This document shows, one piece after another, positions 45,945 through 53,168 of a stretch of 53,168 bases of DNA. Made by a program: the position numbers and the translations under genes. The notes under the pieces were generated by a model. The model made no database searches and was not told where the DNA came from. It saw nothing but the letters and a program-made list of their open reading frames with translations. The stretch's first letter is position 1. Each line of letters opens with the position of its first letter. The DNA comes from an uncultured Gammaproteobacteria bacterium (lineage in GTDB: Bacteria > Pseudomonadota > Gammaproteobacteria > Francisellales > CACEW01): NCBI GenBank assembly GCA_902563055.1, contig CACEWE010000009.1, positions 1 to 53,168 on the forward strand. The letters are read 5' to 3'.

Positions 45945-47177
45945 TTATGTTGCTTGTGACTGTGGTTTTTTGTTTTCTTTTGAAGGTTTTACCACTTGTG
46001 CTGTTAAAAAGATTAATAATTCTTGTTTGTTTTCTTTTTCAAGATGATTTTCAAATAACCAACCAATAAGTGGTAGATGATGCAAAAACGGAATCCGCTT
46101 GCTGCTTTGTTTGTTTTGTTCGTTATTAATGCCCCCAAGCACCAAGGTTTGATTACTTTTCATATGCACGGCACTTTCAAGATGTGCGGTGCCAATAATA
46201 GGAATCGCCCCAGCAGGGGAGGCTTGTTCGGTAAGGTAGTCCTTATTAACCTTAACATGCATAAGTAGCTTTCCATCATGGCTTACGCTTGGCGTTACTT
46301 TTAAGCCTAAGACCGCTTTTTTAAACTGAACACTGCTATTGCCACTTTCATTGGTGGTTTGAAAAGGCACCTCATTGCCCTGTTCAATGCTTGCTGTTTC
46401 ACCATTATCCACCACCACACTTGGATCTGAAATTAAATGGGCCGCGCCTTTTTGCTCTAGCGCTTGTATGTTTAAATTCAATAACTCACCACTGCTTAAA
46501 ACGCCAAGATTAAATCTAAGTGAGCCAGCAGCATGGGCAATGGGAAGATTGATTTTAGCCGATTGCATACCACTATGGCTTCCACTTTGAGATTGATGCT
46601 GGCCAAGACTCACTCCAAGTGCTTCAAGACCGCGCTTATCAAATGCTTCAATGCGCGCTTTAATTTTTATAGCAGTTGGCGTTTGATCTAACTGGGCTAG
46701 GACTTGTAAAATAGAGGATTTTTGATCTTGATGTACCACCAAGATGATTTGATTTTGTGCTTTATCAAATAAAAGACTATCGCGGGTTTCTTTGCTAAGC
46801 TGCGGGTCTTTTTGAAGGAGACGCATAAGGTATTGGCCATTTTGATTTCTTAGTGCATAGTGTAGGGTGATTTTTTTACTTTGATCGCTCCTTGTTATAG
46901 GGTGGTCACTGATAGCATAAGTATGATCTGATTGGCGATAATAAAGCCGGGAATTTTCTAAAAGGGTTTTAAGCATTTGGCCATAGCTTGTGCTGCTAAG
47001 GTGTAAGGTGGTTTTTTGATTGATGTTTGGGTCAATAATCATGTTTAAATCTGCTTTTGCGCCCAAAAAGGCCAAGAGTGGCACGATGGGTGCTTGCTGG
47101 ACATTTAAGACAAGCGCGCAACATAAAGTTGGCCATAGTAGGATGATGTAAAGGATGTTTTTTTTCATTTGTTTCAT
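45945..47177 (-). CDS. Type IV pilus/competence secretin (PilQ/HofQ-like)
   Basis: Outer-membrane secretin for DNA uptake or pilus passage. The start MKQMKKNILYII (47177) has GGGGGA just ahead and leaves a signal peptide (about 5-22). A secretin N-domain follows, then the secretin domain with LISDPSVVVDNGETASIEQGNEVPFQT and the C-terminal VLGGINNEQ, then PFLHHLPLIGWLF. At 410 residues it is the short HofQ/ComE type, lacking the AMIN domains of long PilQ. It overlaps the previous gene by four bases. Confidence 0.88.
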   Translation of the reverse strand: MKQMKKNILYIILLWPTLCCALVLNVQQAPIVPLLAFLGAKADLNMIIDPNINQKTTLHLSSTSYGQMLKTLLENSRLYYRQSDHTYAISDHPITRSDQSKKITLHYALRNQNGQYLMRLLQKDPQLSKETRDSLLFDKAQNQIILVVHQDQKSSILQVLAQLDQTPTAIKIKARIEAFDKRGLEALGVSLGQHQSQSGSHSGMQSAKINLPIAHAAGSLRFNLGVLSSGELLNLNIQALEQKGAAHLISDPSVVVDNGETASIEQGNEVPFQTTNESGNSSVQFKKAVLGLKVTPSVSHDGKLLMHVKVNKDYLTEQASPAGAIPIIGTAHLESAVHMKSNQTLVLGGINNEQNKQSSKRIPFLHHLPLIGWLFENHLEKENKQELLIFLTAQVVKPSKENKKPQSQAT

Positions 47178-47971
47178 ATTTGTCCCCCTATGGCCACATG
47201 GTATAAATAGTCTTTGTTGATACAGTACACGCTTGATAAAAGCGGTAAACAAAAGCGTGCAACATAAGGGCCAATAGTTTTAAGTTTCCAGTGCAATTTG
47301 CCCACAGCCTCTAGTGGTTTAATTATGATAAGTTTTGCTTGATTAAGGCTTAATAAGCTTCTGTGTCGCTTAGTTTGTAAGGAGCCTAAGATAGGGATTG
47401 CGGAGGCTAAAGCTTGATCCTTAAAATAGAGATGATCAGGCTCGGCAGTATGAGGTGCATGATACTGTGCGTTGTGTGTTTGAGGGGCTATAAGATTTAA
47501 ACTGACGTGCACAGGATCAAGTATTTGCGGTTTGCTGGTTTCATAGGATAAGAGCCAATGTTTGATCCTAAACTGTGCATGTTGAAGTAAATAAAGCATC
47601 ACATCTTCTATAAAAATGGACCGAGCGCTTAAGTAGAAATCTAATGTCGAGCCGGTCAAGGCTTTGTTATGTTCAACATGAATATGTTGTTGTTGAAATA
47701 AATCCCGTACAGAATCATTAAGAGCAAATACAGGCCGTGGCTTTATACTTTGGGCTTGAGCTGGGGGTGTTTTTTTCATAGCTTGCTGCTTTGAAGCTTT
47801 AGCACGATTTAAAACGCTATTTAGATGCAAGATTTTATGATTGAGAGACTGGGTCTTAAGCGTGAGTGTGCTTGCTGCAATTGAAAAGAGTACAAGTGCA
47901 ACAAGTCCTATAATAAGACTATAAAAAATAGTACTGGGGCCAAAGTAAAGATTATAAAAGTATCTAGGCAT
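47174..47971 (-). CDS. PilO/PilP-like inner-membrane pilus or competence protein
   Basis: A 265-residue protein with one N-terminal span (about 16-36), a helical stretch and a periplasmic domain. Position between a PilN-like gene and the secretin makes it the PilO and PilP equivalent. The C-terminal part (about 200-265) could be the PilP-like section. No separate PilP lipoprotein is present. Similarity is mostly positional. Confidence 0.55.
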   Translation of the reverse strand: MPRYFYNLYFGPSTIFYSLIIGLVALVLFSIAASTLTLKTQSLNHKILHLNSVLNRAKASKQQAMKKTPPAQAQSIKPRPVFALNDSVRDLFQQQHIHVEHNKALTGSTLDFYLSARSIFIEDVMLYLLQHAQFRIKHWLLSYETSKPQILDPVHVSLNLIAPQTHNAQYHAPHTAEPDHLYFKDQALASAIPILGSLQTKRHRSLLSLNQAKLIIIKPLEAVGKLHWKLKTIGPYVARFCLPLLSSVYCINKDYLYHVAIGGQI

Positions 47972-48434
47972 AACACAATTCCAGTTGGTGTTGCTGATTA
48001 TTTTCTTTCACGATGCGCGTATGTCTTGAGGCTTGGAGCATTTTCTCAAAAGCCAGGCGTGTATGTGGCTTTAAACGAGTAAATTCGATATGGATACAGC
48101 CGAGCTTGGTATCAAGAGCGCTGAGGATTAAATGATTTTTAAGTGCAAAAGCTAAGATTGAAATACAAAGCCTGTGATACCACGCATCATGAGCTTGGTT
48201 TTGTATAGCGGGGGAGGGGGTGGTATGTTTTTTTAGAGTATCACTTTGAGCTTTTTGTTGATCCACTAGATGCTGATATATTGTAAACTTTGATTGATAA
48301 AACCGTTTATAGCCAAAGCCTAGTAAGCATAAGGCCATTATGCACGTAACAATGGCTGTGATAAGTATAATCATCAGTTTTTTACGCGCCTTATAATAGG
48401 TATAAGGATAGAGCTTGCCGTGAATAATAAGCAT
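47964..48434 (-). CDS. PilN-like membrane protein
   Basis: A 156-residue protein with a short cytoplasmic N-terminus, one span at about 20-42 and a coiled-coil stretch after it, as in PilN/HofN. It overlaps the next gene by eight bases and begins immediately after the upstream stop. Assigned by topology and position. Confidence 0.55.
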   Translation of the reverse strand: MLIIHGKLYPYTYYKARKKLMIILITAIVTCIMALCLLGFGYKRFYQSKFTIYQHLVDQQKAQSDTLKKHTTPSPAIQNQAHDAWYHRLCISILAFALKNHLILSALDTKLGCIHIEFTRLKPHTRLAFEKMLQASRHTRIVKENNQQHQLELCYA

Positions 48435-49016
48435 CTATAATACCTCCTTTAGTGAGCTGCAATAGGCAAGCATAGTGCTGGGTTTGCGATCTTCTAAAGA
48501 GAGCTGTTGAAACCGGCCATAATAATGCACCACAGGCCTAAGCTCTTCCCAGCAATATACGACGCGTAGTGGAATTTTTAGTTTTTTAAAAACAAGGTGT
48601 AAGGGATCCATCACAGACTTTGCAACTTGATAATGTTGATAGACGATGCCGTTTGGATTCATATCAAAGCTGCGTGTTAGCTGGTGGTAATAGTCCTTAA
48701 GCGCTGCGTTTTGTAATAGCTGTTTAAAAAAGCGCCGACCTTGGTTTGCTGGGCGTATGATGGATTTTGTTTCAAACATGCTCGCATCCAAGGCTGCAAA
48801 AACACTACATTGTCGCTTGTGTAATTGTAAAGGGCTTAAAGCTTGATATAGTTTTTCTAGATTGTTTGAGCTGTCATGGTCACATAAAAGCACTTTTGAT
48901 TGTTTACTGGGGCTGGTTTTAATAAGCGTATAATGGCTGGCACTAAAATGGTGTAATAAACCTAAGGAAAATAAGGGTCGCATAAATGAATAAAAGCGTG
49001 ATAATAAAAACAGCAT
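48435..49016 (-). CDS. Short PilM/HofM-like protein, possibly degenerate
   Basis: The first gene of the pilus-type operon. At 193 residues it is much shorter than PilM (about 350). A SVFAALDASMFETKSIIRP segment resembles the ATPase-fold region of PilM-type proteins, but the nucleotide-binding elements are not clear. A start at M12 (48983) is also possible. Divergent from tmk. Confidence 0.5.
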   Translation of the reverse strand: MLFLLSRFYSFMRPLFSLGLLHHFSASHYTLIKTSPSKQSKVLLCDHDSSNNLEKLYQALSPLQLHKRQCSVFAALDASMFETKSIIRPANQGRRFFKQLLQNAALKDYYHQLTRSFDMNPNGIVYQHYQVAKSVMDPLHLVFKKLKIPLRVVYCWEELRPVVHYYGRFQQLSLEDRKPSTMLAYCSSLKEVL

Positions 49017-49085
49017 ATGCTCAATAATTGATCAGCGCAAGTTTTTTTTTGCCCTGTTGTGATTTATTTTATGAAGGGGTTAACG

Positions 49086-49091
49086 TATAAT
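49086..49091 (+). promoter_or_regulatory. -10 element for tmk
   Basis: TATAAT at 49086-49091, with a T-rich sequence at -35. It starts transcription near 49098 and so excludes the ATGs at 49059 and 49071 as tmk starts. Confidence 0.45.
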
Positions 49092-49121
49092 CGGCGAAGG
49101 TTTACAAAAGGGTATAGACAT

Positions 49122-49748
49122 TTGGCACAGCAGGGTTTTTTTCTTACATTAGAAGGTTCAGAAGGGGTTGGCAAAACCACCAATCTTGCGTTTGTAGAGC
49201 GTTATTTAAAAGCGCATGATAAAGAGGTGGTGGTTACCAGAGAACCCGGTGGTACCGATCTTGCCGAATCGATTCGCGGCGTCCTATTAGCCCATCATCA
49301 GGAAAAGGTGGCGCAAGATACCGAGCTTTTATTGATGTTTGCCTCCAGGGCACAGCATATCGATCAGGTTATTAGGCCAGCTTTGGCAGAGGGTAAAGTG
49401 GTTATTTGCTCTCGTTTTACCGATTCTACCTATGCTTACCAGGGTGGTGGGCGTGGTATTGCGCACGAACGTATTGCGGTGCTTGAAAAATGGTGTCATG
49501 AAGATCTGCAGCCAGATCTTACCTTATTATTTGATTTGCCGGTAGAAGTCGGCAAGCAACGTATTGATCAGCGCGCTGAGCTTGATCGTATTGAACAACA
49601 AGAGTTAGATTTTTTTCAACGGGTTAGAGATGCATATTTGCAGCGTGCTAAAGGTCAAAAAAGATTTGAAATTATCGATGCAAGCTTGCCCTTAGATACA
49701 GTGCAGCAGCATATCAAAGACGTGCTTTCTCGTTGGGTTTTATCATGA
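49122..49748 (+). CDS. tmk: Thymidylate kinase
   Basis: Phosphorylates dTMP. The TTG at 49122 gives 208 residues and puts the P-loop GSEGVGKTT at the usual distance from the N-terminus. The ATG starts further upstream would add about 20 residues and precede the promoter -10. AAAGGG lies ten bases before the TTG. The motifs REPGGTDLAE, SRFTDSTYAYQG (the DRY-type loop) and FDLPVEVG are present. The TGA stop overlaps the next ATG. Confidence 0.93.
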   Translation: MAQQGFFLTLEGSEGVGKTTNLAFVERYLKAHDKEVVVTREPGGTDLAESIRGVLLAHHQEKVAQDTELLLMFASRAQHIDQVIRPALAEGKVVICSRFTDSTYAYQGGGRGIAHERIAVLEKWCHEDLQPDLTLLFDLPVEVGKQRIDQRAELDRIEQQELDFFQRVRDAYLQRAKGQKRFEIIDASLPLDTVQQHIKDVLSRWVLS

Positions 49749-49978
49749 AAGATCAATATCTAGATTATAATCATCTATTCTATCTTATGGGGATTAGCTT
49801 TTTTTGTGCTGTTTTTTGTAAAATCAAAAATTCTTTATTTGAAAATAATAGCGATTCTAATATTACTGAGGATACAAGAAGAACTGAGATTAGAGAGGCC
49901 GTCATGAAAGGTATGAGGAAGGGAGCAATTCTAATGGATAAAGATCCCTGTGGAACGTACTATGCGAGTATGTCTTAA
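49745..49978 (+). CDS. Small membrane protein coupled to tmk
   Basis: A 77-residue protein starting in an ATGA overlap with the tmk stop. It has one hydrophobic segment (about 10-27) and an acidic and basic tail. No family recognised. holB, which often follows tmk, is not here. Confidence 0.5.
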   Translation: MKDQYLDYNHLFYLMGISFFCAVFCKIKNSLFENNSDSNITEDTRRTEIREAVMKGMRKGAILMDKDPCGTYYASMS

Positions 49979-49982
49979 TAAA

Positions 49983-50876
49983 TTAACAGTGAACAACTTT
50001 TTTTAATGTTAAAAGTGCTTGGGCTTCAATTTGACGCACGCGTTCAATAGAAACCTTGTGTTCTTTAGCTAGGGCGCTTAAAGTAACTTTTTTCTCACCA
50101 TTGTTAAGGTAACGAGCTTTGATAATGGCCAAAGCGCGCGGCTCAAGTTGTTTTAAACCTTCGGCTAAGAGATCTTGTTGTCGGTCACTCGTATTGGCAC
50201 TTTCAACCGCCATATCCGGATTGTATGCCTCTGGTGCGCTAAGATATTGTGATGGAGAAAAATTCACAGCGTCTTCATTGTCGCTTTCTACAGTGCCATC
50301 AAATTGAACATCATATGCGGCATTTAAACGGGTTTCCATTTCCATTACGTCTTTTGTAGAAACCTTTAGCGTATCGGCAATATCTTTGACTTCTTGTTGG
50401 TTCATCCAGCCAAAACGTTTTTTGCTTTGACGCAGATTAAAAAATAGTTTGCGTTGTGCTTTGGTGGTGGCTACTTTAACAATGCGCCAGTTCTTAATGA
50501 TAAACTCTTGCATCTCCGCTTTAATCCAATGTACCGCAAAGGAAACCAAACGTACGCCTTGACTAGGGTCAAAACGTTTGACTGCTTTCATCAGGCCAAT
50601 ATTGCCTTCTTGAATTAAATCAGCTAGTTGTAAACCATAACCATTAAAGCCTTTGGCAATTTTAACCACAAAACGCAAGTGGGCAAGAATTAACTTACTT
50701 GCCGCTTGAATATCGTTATGCTCTTTTAATTGGCTCGCTAAGTGTTGCTCTTCTTCTAAACTTAGAACAGGAATAGAGAATGCATATTTGATATAGGCTT
50801 CAATATTTTCAATCGGCGCGGCAAAATTCGGCGCAGAAAGGGCATTGCCACGATGTAAAATAAGATCTTTCGCCAT
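49983..50876 (-). CDS. rpoH: RNA polymerase heat-shock sigma factor
   Basis: The sigma-32 type factor for heat-shock genes, 297 residues. Region 2 has DLIQEGNIGLMKAVKRFDP and VSFAVHWIKAEMQEFIIKNWRIVK. The RpoH box-like QRKLFFNLRQ follows, and region 4 ends with VSIERVRQIEAQALLTLKK. The ftsYEX genes usually beside rpoH are absent. Confidence 0.96.
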   Translation of the reverse strand: MAKDLILHRGNALSAPNFAAPIENIEAYIKYAFSIPVLSLEEEQHLASQLKEHNDIQAASKLILAHLRFVVKIAKGFNGYGLQLADLIQEGNIGLMKAVKRFDPSQGVRLVSFAVHWIKAEMQEFIIKNWRIVKVATTKAQRKLFFNLRQSKKRFGWMNQQEVKDIADTLKVSTKDVMEMETRLNAAYDVQFDGTVESDNEDAVNFSPSQYLSAPEAYNPDMAVESANTSDRQQDLLAEGLKQLEPRALAIIKARYLNNGEKKVTLSALAKEHKVSIERVRQIEAQALLTLKKVVHC

Positions 50877-50913
50877 GATTTTTTCACCTTTTCCTGTAAA
50901 AACTGCGCTATTT

Positions 50914-50947
50914 TAGCACTCTTTTGTCTAAAGTGCTAGTTTTTTTT
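50914..50947 (+). terminator. Hairpin with T run upstream of rpoH
   Basis: TAGCACT (50914-50920) pairs with AGTGCTA (50932-50938), followed by eight T residues at 50940-50947 on the plus strand. No plus-strand gene ends here, so it would stop antisense transcription toward the 309-residue gene. On the minus strand it lies in the rpoH leader. Confidence 0.4.
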
Positions 50948-50948
50948 G

Positions 50949-51878
50949 CTAATATAAAACTTCTTTTACGCTATGACTGTGCAGTGATAGTACCGCATTG
51001 AGGTCTGAAATGGATATATTTTCATGGAGTAATTGGTCTAAATCTTCTAACTGTAAGGCTGCATTGAGGTTTCGCGATTGCCATAGCTTGAGACGCTGTG
51101 GTTTAAATGCGGGACTGCGCGTTATGATTCTAAAGGAAGTGTGTGAGAGGGCATAGAAAAGATTTAAAAAAGTAATATGTTCTTTTTGGGGTCTGTTTTG
51201 GATGTAGTGGCATACTTTCTTGCACAAATCTTGGTTGATAGTTCCTTGATTGCTAAAGAGTTCATAGCCAAGAAAAAATAATTGCAGATATTTTTCACTT
51301 TGAGGTGCTATTTGCATAATATATTGGCGGAGGCTATAAAAGTTTTCATTTGAAATACAAAATAGAGATAATTGTGTGGTGGTTTTCGTTTGCAGTGCTT
51401 TTAACGCACAAAGGCTATATTCATTAGCATGTTCTAGTGTTATAAAATATGCGCAACAATCATCAAGTATTGCTTCAAATTGTTGTGCCTTTGTATAGTG
51501 GAGCAAGTTTTGTAAGCTTTGTTGTGTTGTATTGCCGTTGAGGATGCCTTGCCACTGTGTAGGTATAAGACACTCTTGGCTTAATAGTTTTTCATAGCCT
51601 TCATCACATATTGTAGCTAGATGATATTGGGATTCTGCTTCTAAAAGATCCCAGTTTTCTATAGCAATATTGGCAAAGCGTCTCGGGCTTAGCTGAGTTT
51701 TGTTGTTTATGCTGTGTTGTAATAAATAGGGGAGTTTAGAAAAATGACTGTTTAAAGAATAGTTTAGCCAGTGTGCCAGCTCCTTACCTGAAAGTAGCAT
51801 TTCAATAATGCTTGTGTTATCGCGGTGTTGCGTAACATGTTTAAGTGGCTTTAGGGTATTGGTTTTGGTGCTTTTCAT
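50949..51878 (-). CDS. Hypothetical 309-residue protein
   Basis: Unrecognised, soluble and mostly helical, with no signal peptide or membrane span. AGGAGA lies five bases before the ATG. It contains an unusual number of Cys, Gln and Leu residues. It sits upstream of rpoH on the same strand, 72 bases apart, with a hairpin between them. Confidence 0.6.
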   Translation of the reverse strand: MKSTKTNTLKPLKHVTQHRDNTSIIEMLLSGKELAHWLNYSLNSHFSKLPYLLQHSINNKTQLSPRRFANIAIENWDLLEAESQYHLATICDEGYEKLLSQECLIPTQWQGILNGNTTQQSLQNLLHYTKAQQFEAILDDCCAYFITLEHANEYSLCALKALQTKTTTQLSLFCISNENFYSLRQYIMQIAPQSEKYLQLFFLGYELFSNQGTINQDLCKKVCHYIQNRPQKEHITFLNLFYALSHTSFRIITRSPAFKPQRLKLWQSRNLNAALQLEDLDQLLHENISISDLNAVLSLHSHSVKEVLY

Positions 51879-51979
51879 GGCGTCTCCTGTTGATTTTTAT
51901 GATCCAAGTAGAATATATCCTGCCAAGATGAAGGAAATATGAATTGATCAGAAAGAGAAGATTTTTTATGCTGATTGTT

Positions 51980-52008
51980 TTGTCATAGTGCGGTTTTTTG
52001 CGTATAAT
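51980..52008 (+). promoter_or_regulatory. Promoter of the aas-like gene
   Basis: TTGTCA (51980-51985), 17 bases, TATAAT (52003-52008). Confidence 0.65.
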
Positions 52009-52033
52009 GGCTTTTTTTATTTTAAGGTATCAG

Positions 52034-53168
52034 ATGTTTGATTTGCTATTTTGGTCCTTGGTAGCACTATGTTTGGCCGGTATACTCTTTTGGGTCCTTG
52101 CGCCCTCTAGAATGCTTTGGGCCTTGTACCAATGGCAAAAATCTACACTGTATCGTTGTATCGTTAAAAATCTCGATGCACTGGATTTCAAAGATGGCAT
52201 TGTCTTTGCTTCTTCGGTTTCTCCCCTTCAGGTCCTGCTGTTACACATACATACCAAAGCGCCCATTACCGCAGTTGTTGATGAGCCAATTGCCTTAAAT
52301 TGGATTAAGCGCCTGTTTTGGCGTTGTGGGATCAATATCATAGATCCAGATCATATTGCCCATTTTGATGGCAAGGGCTTATTAGTCATGCAGGCCCATC
52401 ATCAATCGCGTTTGCCTGAGCATCATTATCCTTGTGCGCTTATGTATGCCTGTGGGGTCAATCACTTGCCGCAAAAACATTTCATTCATTTTGATCGTCG
52501 CGTGGTTCATTTGTCTTTTGAAGCCTGTGAATCAAACCTTCCTTTGATACAACAACTAAGTAAAATGGGGGTGGGTGCGTGGCATGAATATATGGACCAT
52601 TTGCCCGATATGATGCAGCGCTGGTTAATGCAATCTAAGCTTTCAAAAAACCGTTTATGTGTTGCCGATTCTACTGGGGCAGCCTTAAGTGCATTAAGAA
52701 CCATGGTTGGGGTCTTTTTGTTTCGTGGCGCTTTAAAAAAACTTTTAAAAGATCAAAGCCATGTGGCTTTGTGTTTACCCACCAGTGTGGCTGGGTCTTT
52801 AAGTTTGCTTAGTTTATGGTCTTTGGCTAAAACGGCGGTTCAACTTAATTACACTTCATCTCATGAAGCATTGATTAATGCCTTGGAGCAAGCTGGTATT
52901 AAAAAAATTATCACTTCTTATCGTTTTATGGAAAAACTAAAGCAAAAAGGCTTTGATGTTGCTGAAGTTTTTAAAGACTATGAACTCATTTTTCTAGAAG
53001 ACATTAAGCGCGGCATCTCGCCGCTTAAAAAAATCCTCACTTTAGCTTTTACGGCCATTGCGCCAACCGCGCTTTTAAAACGTTGTTATCTTAAAACTAT
53101 CGATCAAAATCAAATTGCAACGATTTTATTTAGTTCAGGCAGTGAAGGTGCGCCTAAGGGTGTGCAGC
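52034..53168 (+). CDS. Acyl-ACP synthetase/acyltransferase (Aas-like), 3' end beyond the window
   Basis: The first 378 codons of a larger gene. An N-terminal membrane segment (about 3-25) precedes a region with the layout of a PlsC-type acyltransferase (FASSVSPLQVLLLHI, then PITAVVDEP), but the expected HxxxxD box is not obvious. Around residue 370 the AMP-binding signature LFSSGSEGAPKGVQ appears just before the window ends. This order fits Aas-type fusions that reacylate lysophospholipid. AAGG precedes the ATG. Confidence 0.65.
   Translation, partial: MFDLLFWSLVALCLAGILFWVLAPSRMLWALYQWQKSTLYRCIVKNLDALDFKDGIVFASSVSPLQVLLLHIHTKAPITAVVDEPIALNWIKRLFWRCGINIIDPDHIAHFDGKGLLVMQAHHQSRLPEHHYPCALMYACGVNHLPQKHFIHFDRRVVHLSFEACESNLPLIQQLSKMGVGAWHEYMDHLPDMMQRWLMQSKLSKNRLCVADSTGAALSALRTMVGVFLFRGALKKLLKDQSHVALCLPTSVAGSLSLLSLWSLAKTAVQLNYTSSHEALINALEQAGIKKIITSYRFMEKLKQKGFDVAEVFKDYELIFLEDIKRGISPLKKILTLAFTAIAPTALLKRCYLKTIDQNQIATILFSSGSEGAPKGVQ

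Noticed and set aside
1-53168. tRNA, rRNA or CRISPR arrays
   Set aside because: None seen in the intergenic regions; regularly spaced repeats are confined to coding regions or the two long block pairs.

Overview
The window comes from an AT-rich proteobacterial chromosome. The housekeeping set (metH, sucCD, acnA, nusB, lipAB, rlmH, rsfS, lysP, maeA, hemE, aroKB, yajQ, tmk, rpoH and the start of an aas-type gene) is gammaproteobacterial in character. Between these genes lie large proteins with eukaryotic-like features: ankyrin-like repeats, a protein kinase catalytic core, tandem calmodulin-binding IQ motifs, a 31-residue repeat protein, and basic nuclear-signal-like N-termini. That mix suggests a host-associated, probably intracellular gammaproteobacterium, perhaps of the Legionellales type. 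The lineage is inferred from gene content, not from a phylogenetic marker.

Layout. 1-4016: leader and metH (+). 4044-9514: three minus-strand hypothetical genes, candidate effectors; two of them are bracketed by two diverged copies of the sucC leader. 9809-15414: sucC-sucD-acnA-DUF3108 (+). 15411-16985: an APC permease (-). 17534-21775: a 1413-residue kinase-like protein (+). 21873-22286: nusB (+). 22425-26750: a minus-strand run rsfS-rlmH-rlpA-dat-ybeD-lipB-lipA with a good promoter ahead of rsfS. 26935-28614: lysP (-) behind a lysine riboswitch whose ribosome-site sequestering arms can be read directly. 28723-30745: an MFS transporter (+) and a FAXC/metaxin-like GST (-). 30805-36716: the accessory effector block. 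36639-41901: a small membrane protein, maeA, hemE, an HtpX-like protease and LemA, all minus. 42102-44769: GGCT-like, aroK, aroB, yajQ (+). 44766-49016: a hypothetical membrane protein and a reduced pilus/competence operon ending in a secretin (-). 49122-53168: tmk and a small membrane protein (+), rpoH and a hypothetical gene (-), and the first 378 codons of an acyltransferase/acyl-ACP synthetase-like gene (+) cut by the window end.

The most unusual part is 31904-36590. A 440-base 5' block carrying a promoter and ribosome-binding site occurs twice, each copy ending at a start codon. A 180-base 3' block also occurs twice, each copy beginning at a stop codon. Between them lie unrelated coding sequences: three genes, including an ankyrin protein, in unit 1, and one gene with two perfectly spaced IQ motifs in unit 2. 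The 3' block also holds the beginning of a repeat-protein gene. One copy has lost its ATG and the other has lost its body. This looks like constant expression flanks with exchangeable coding payloads.

Working together: the housekeeping genes cover the TCA cycle (sucCD, acnA, maeA), lipoate synthesis (lipB, lipA), methionine (metH), haem (hemE), shikimate (aroKB), ribosome and RNA maturation (rlmH, rsfS, nusB) and stress response (rpoH, htpX). LysP under a lysine riboswitch and the other transporters fit a cell that imports amino acids from its surroundings. I saw no tRNA, rRNA, CRISPR array or transposase.
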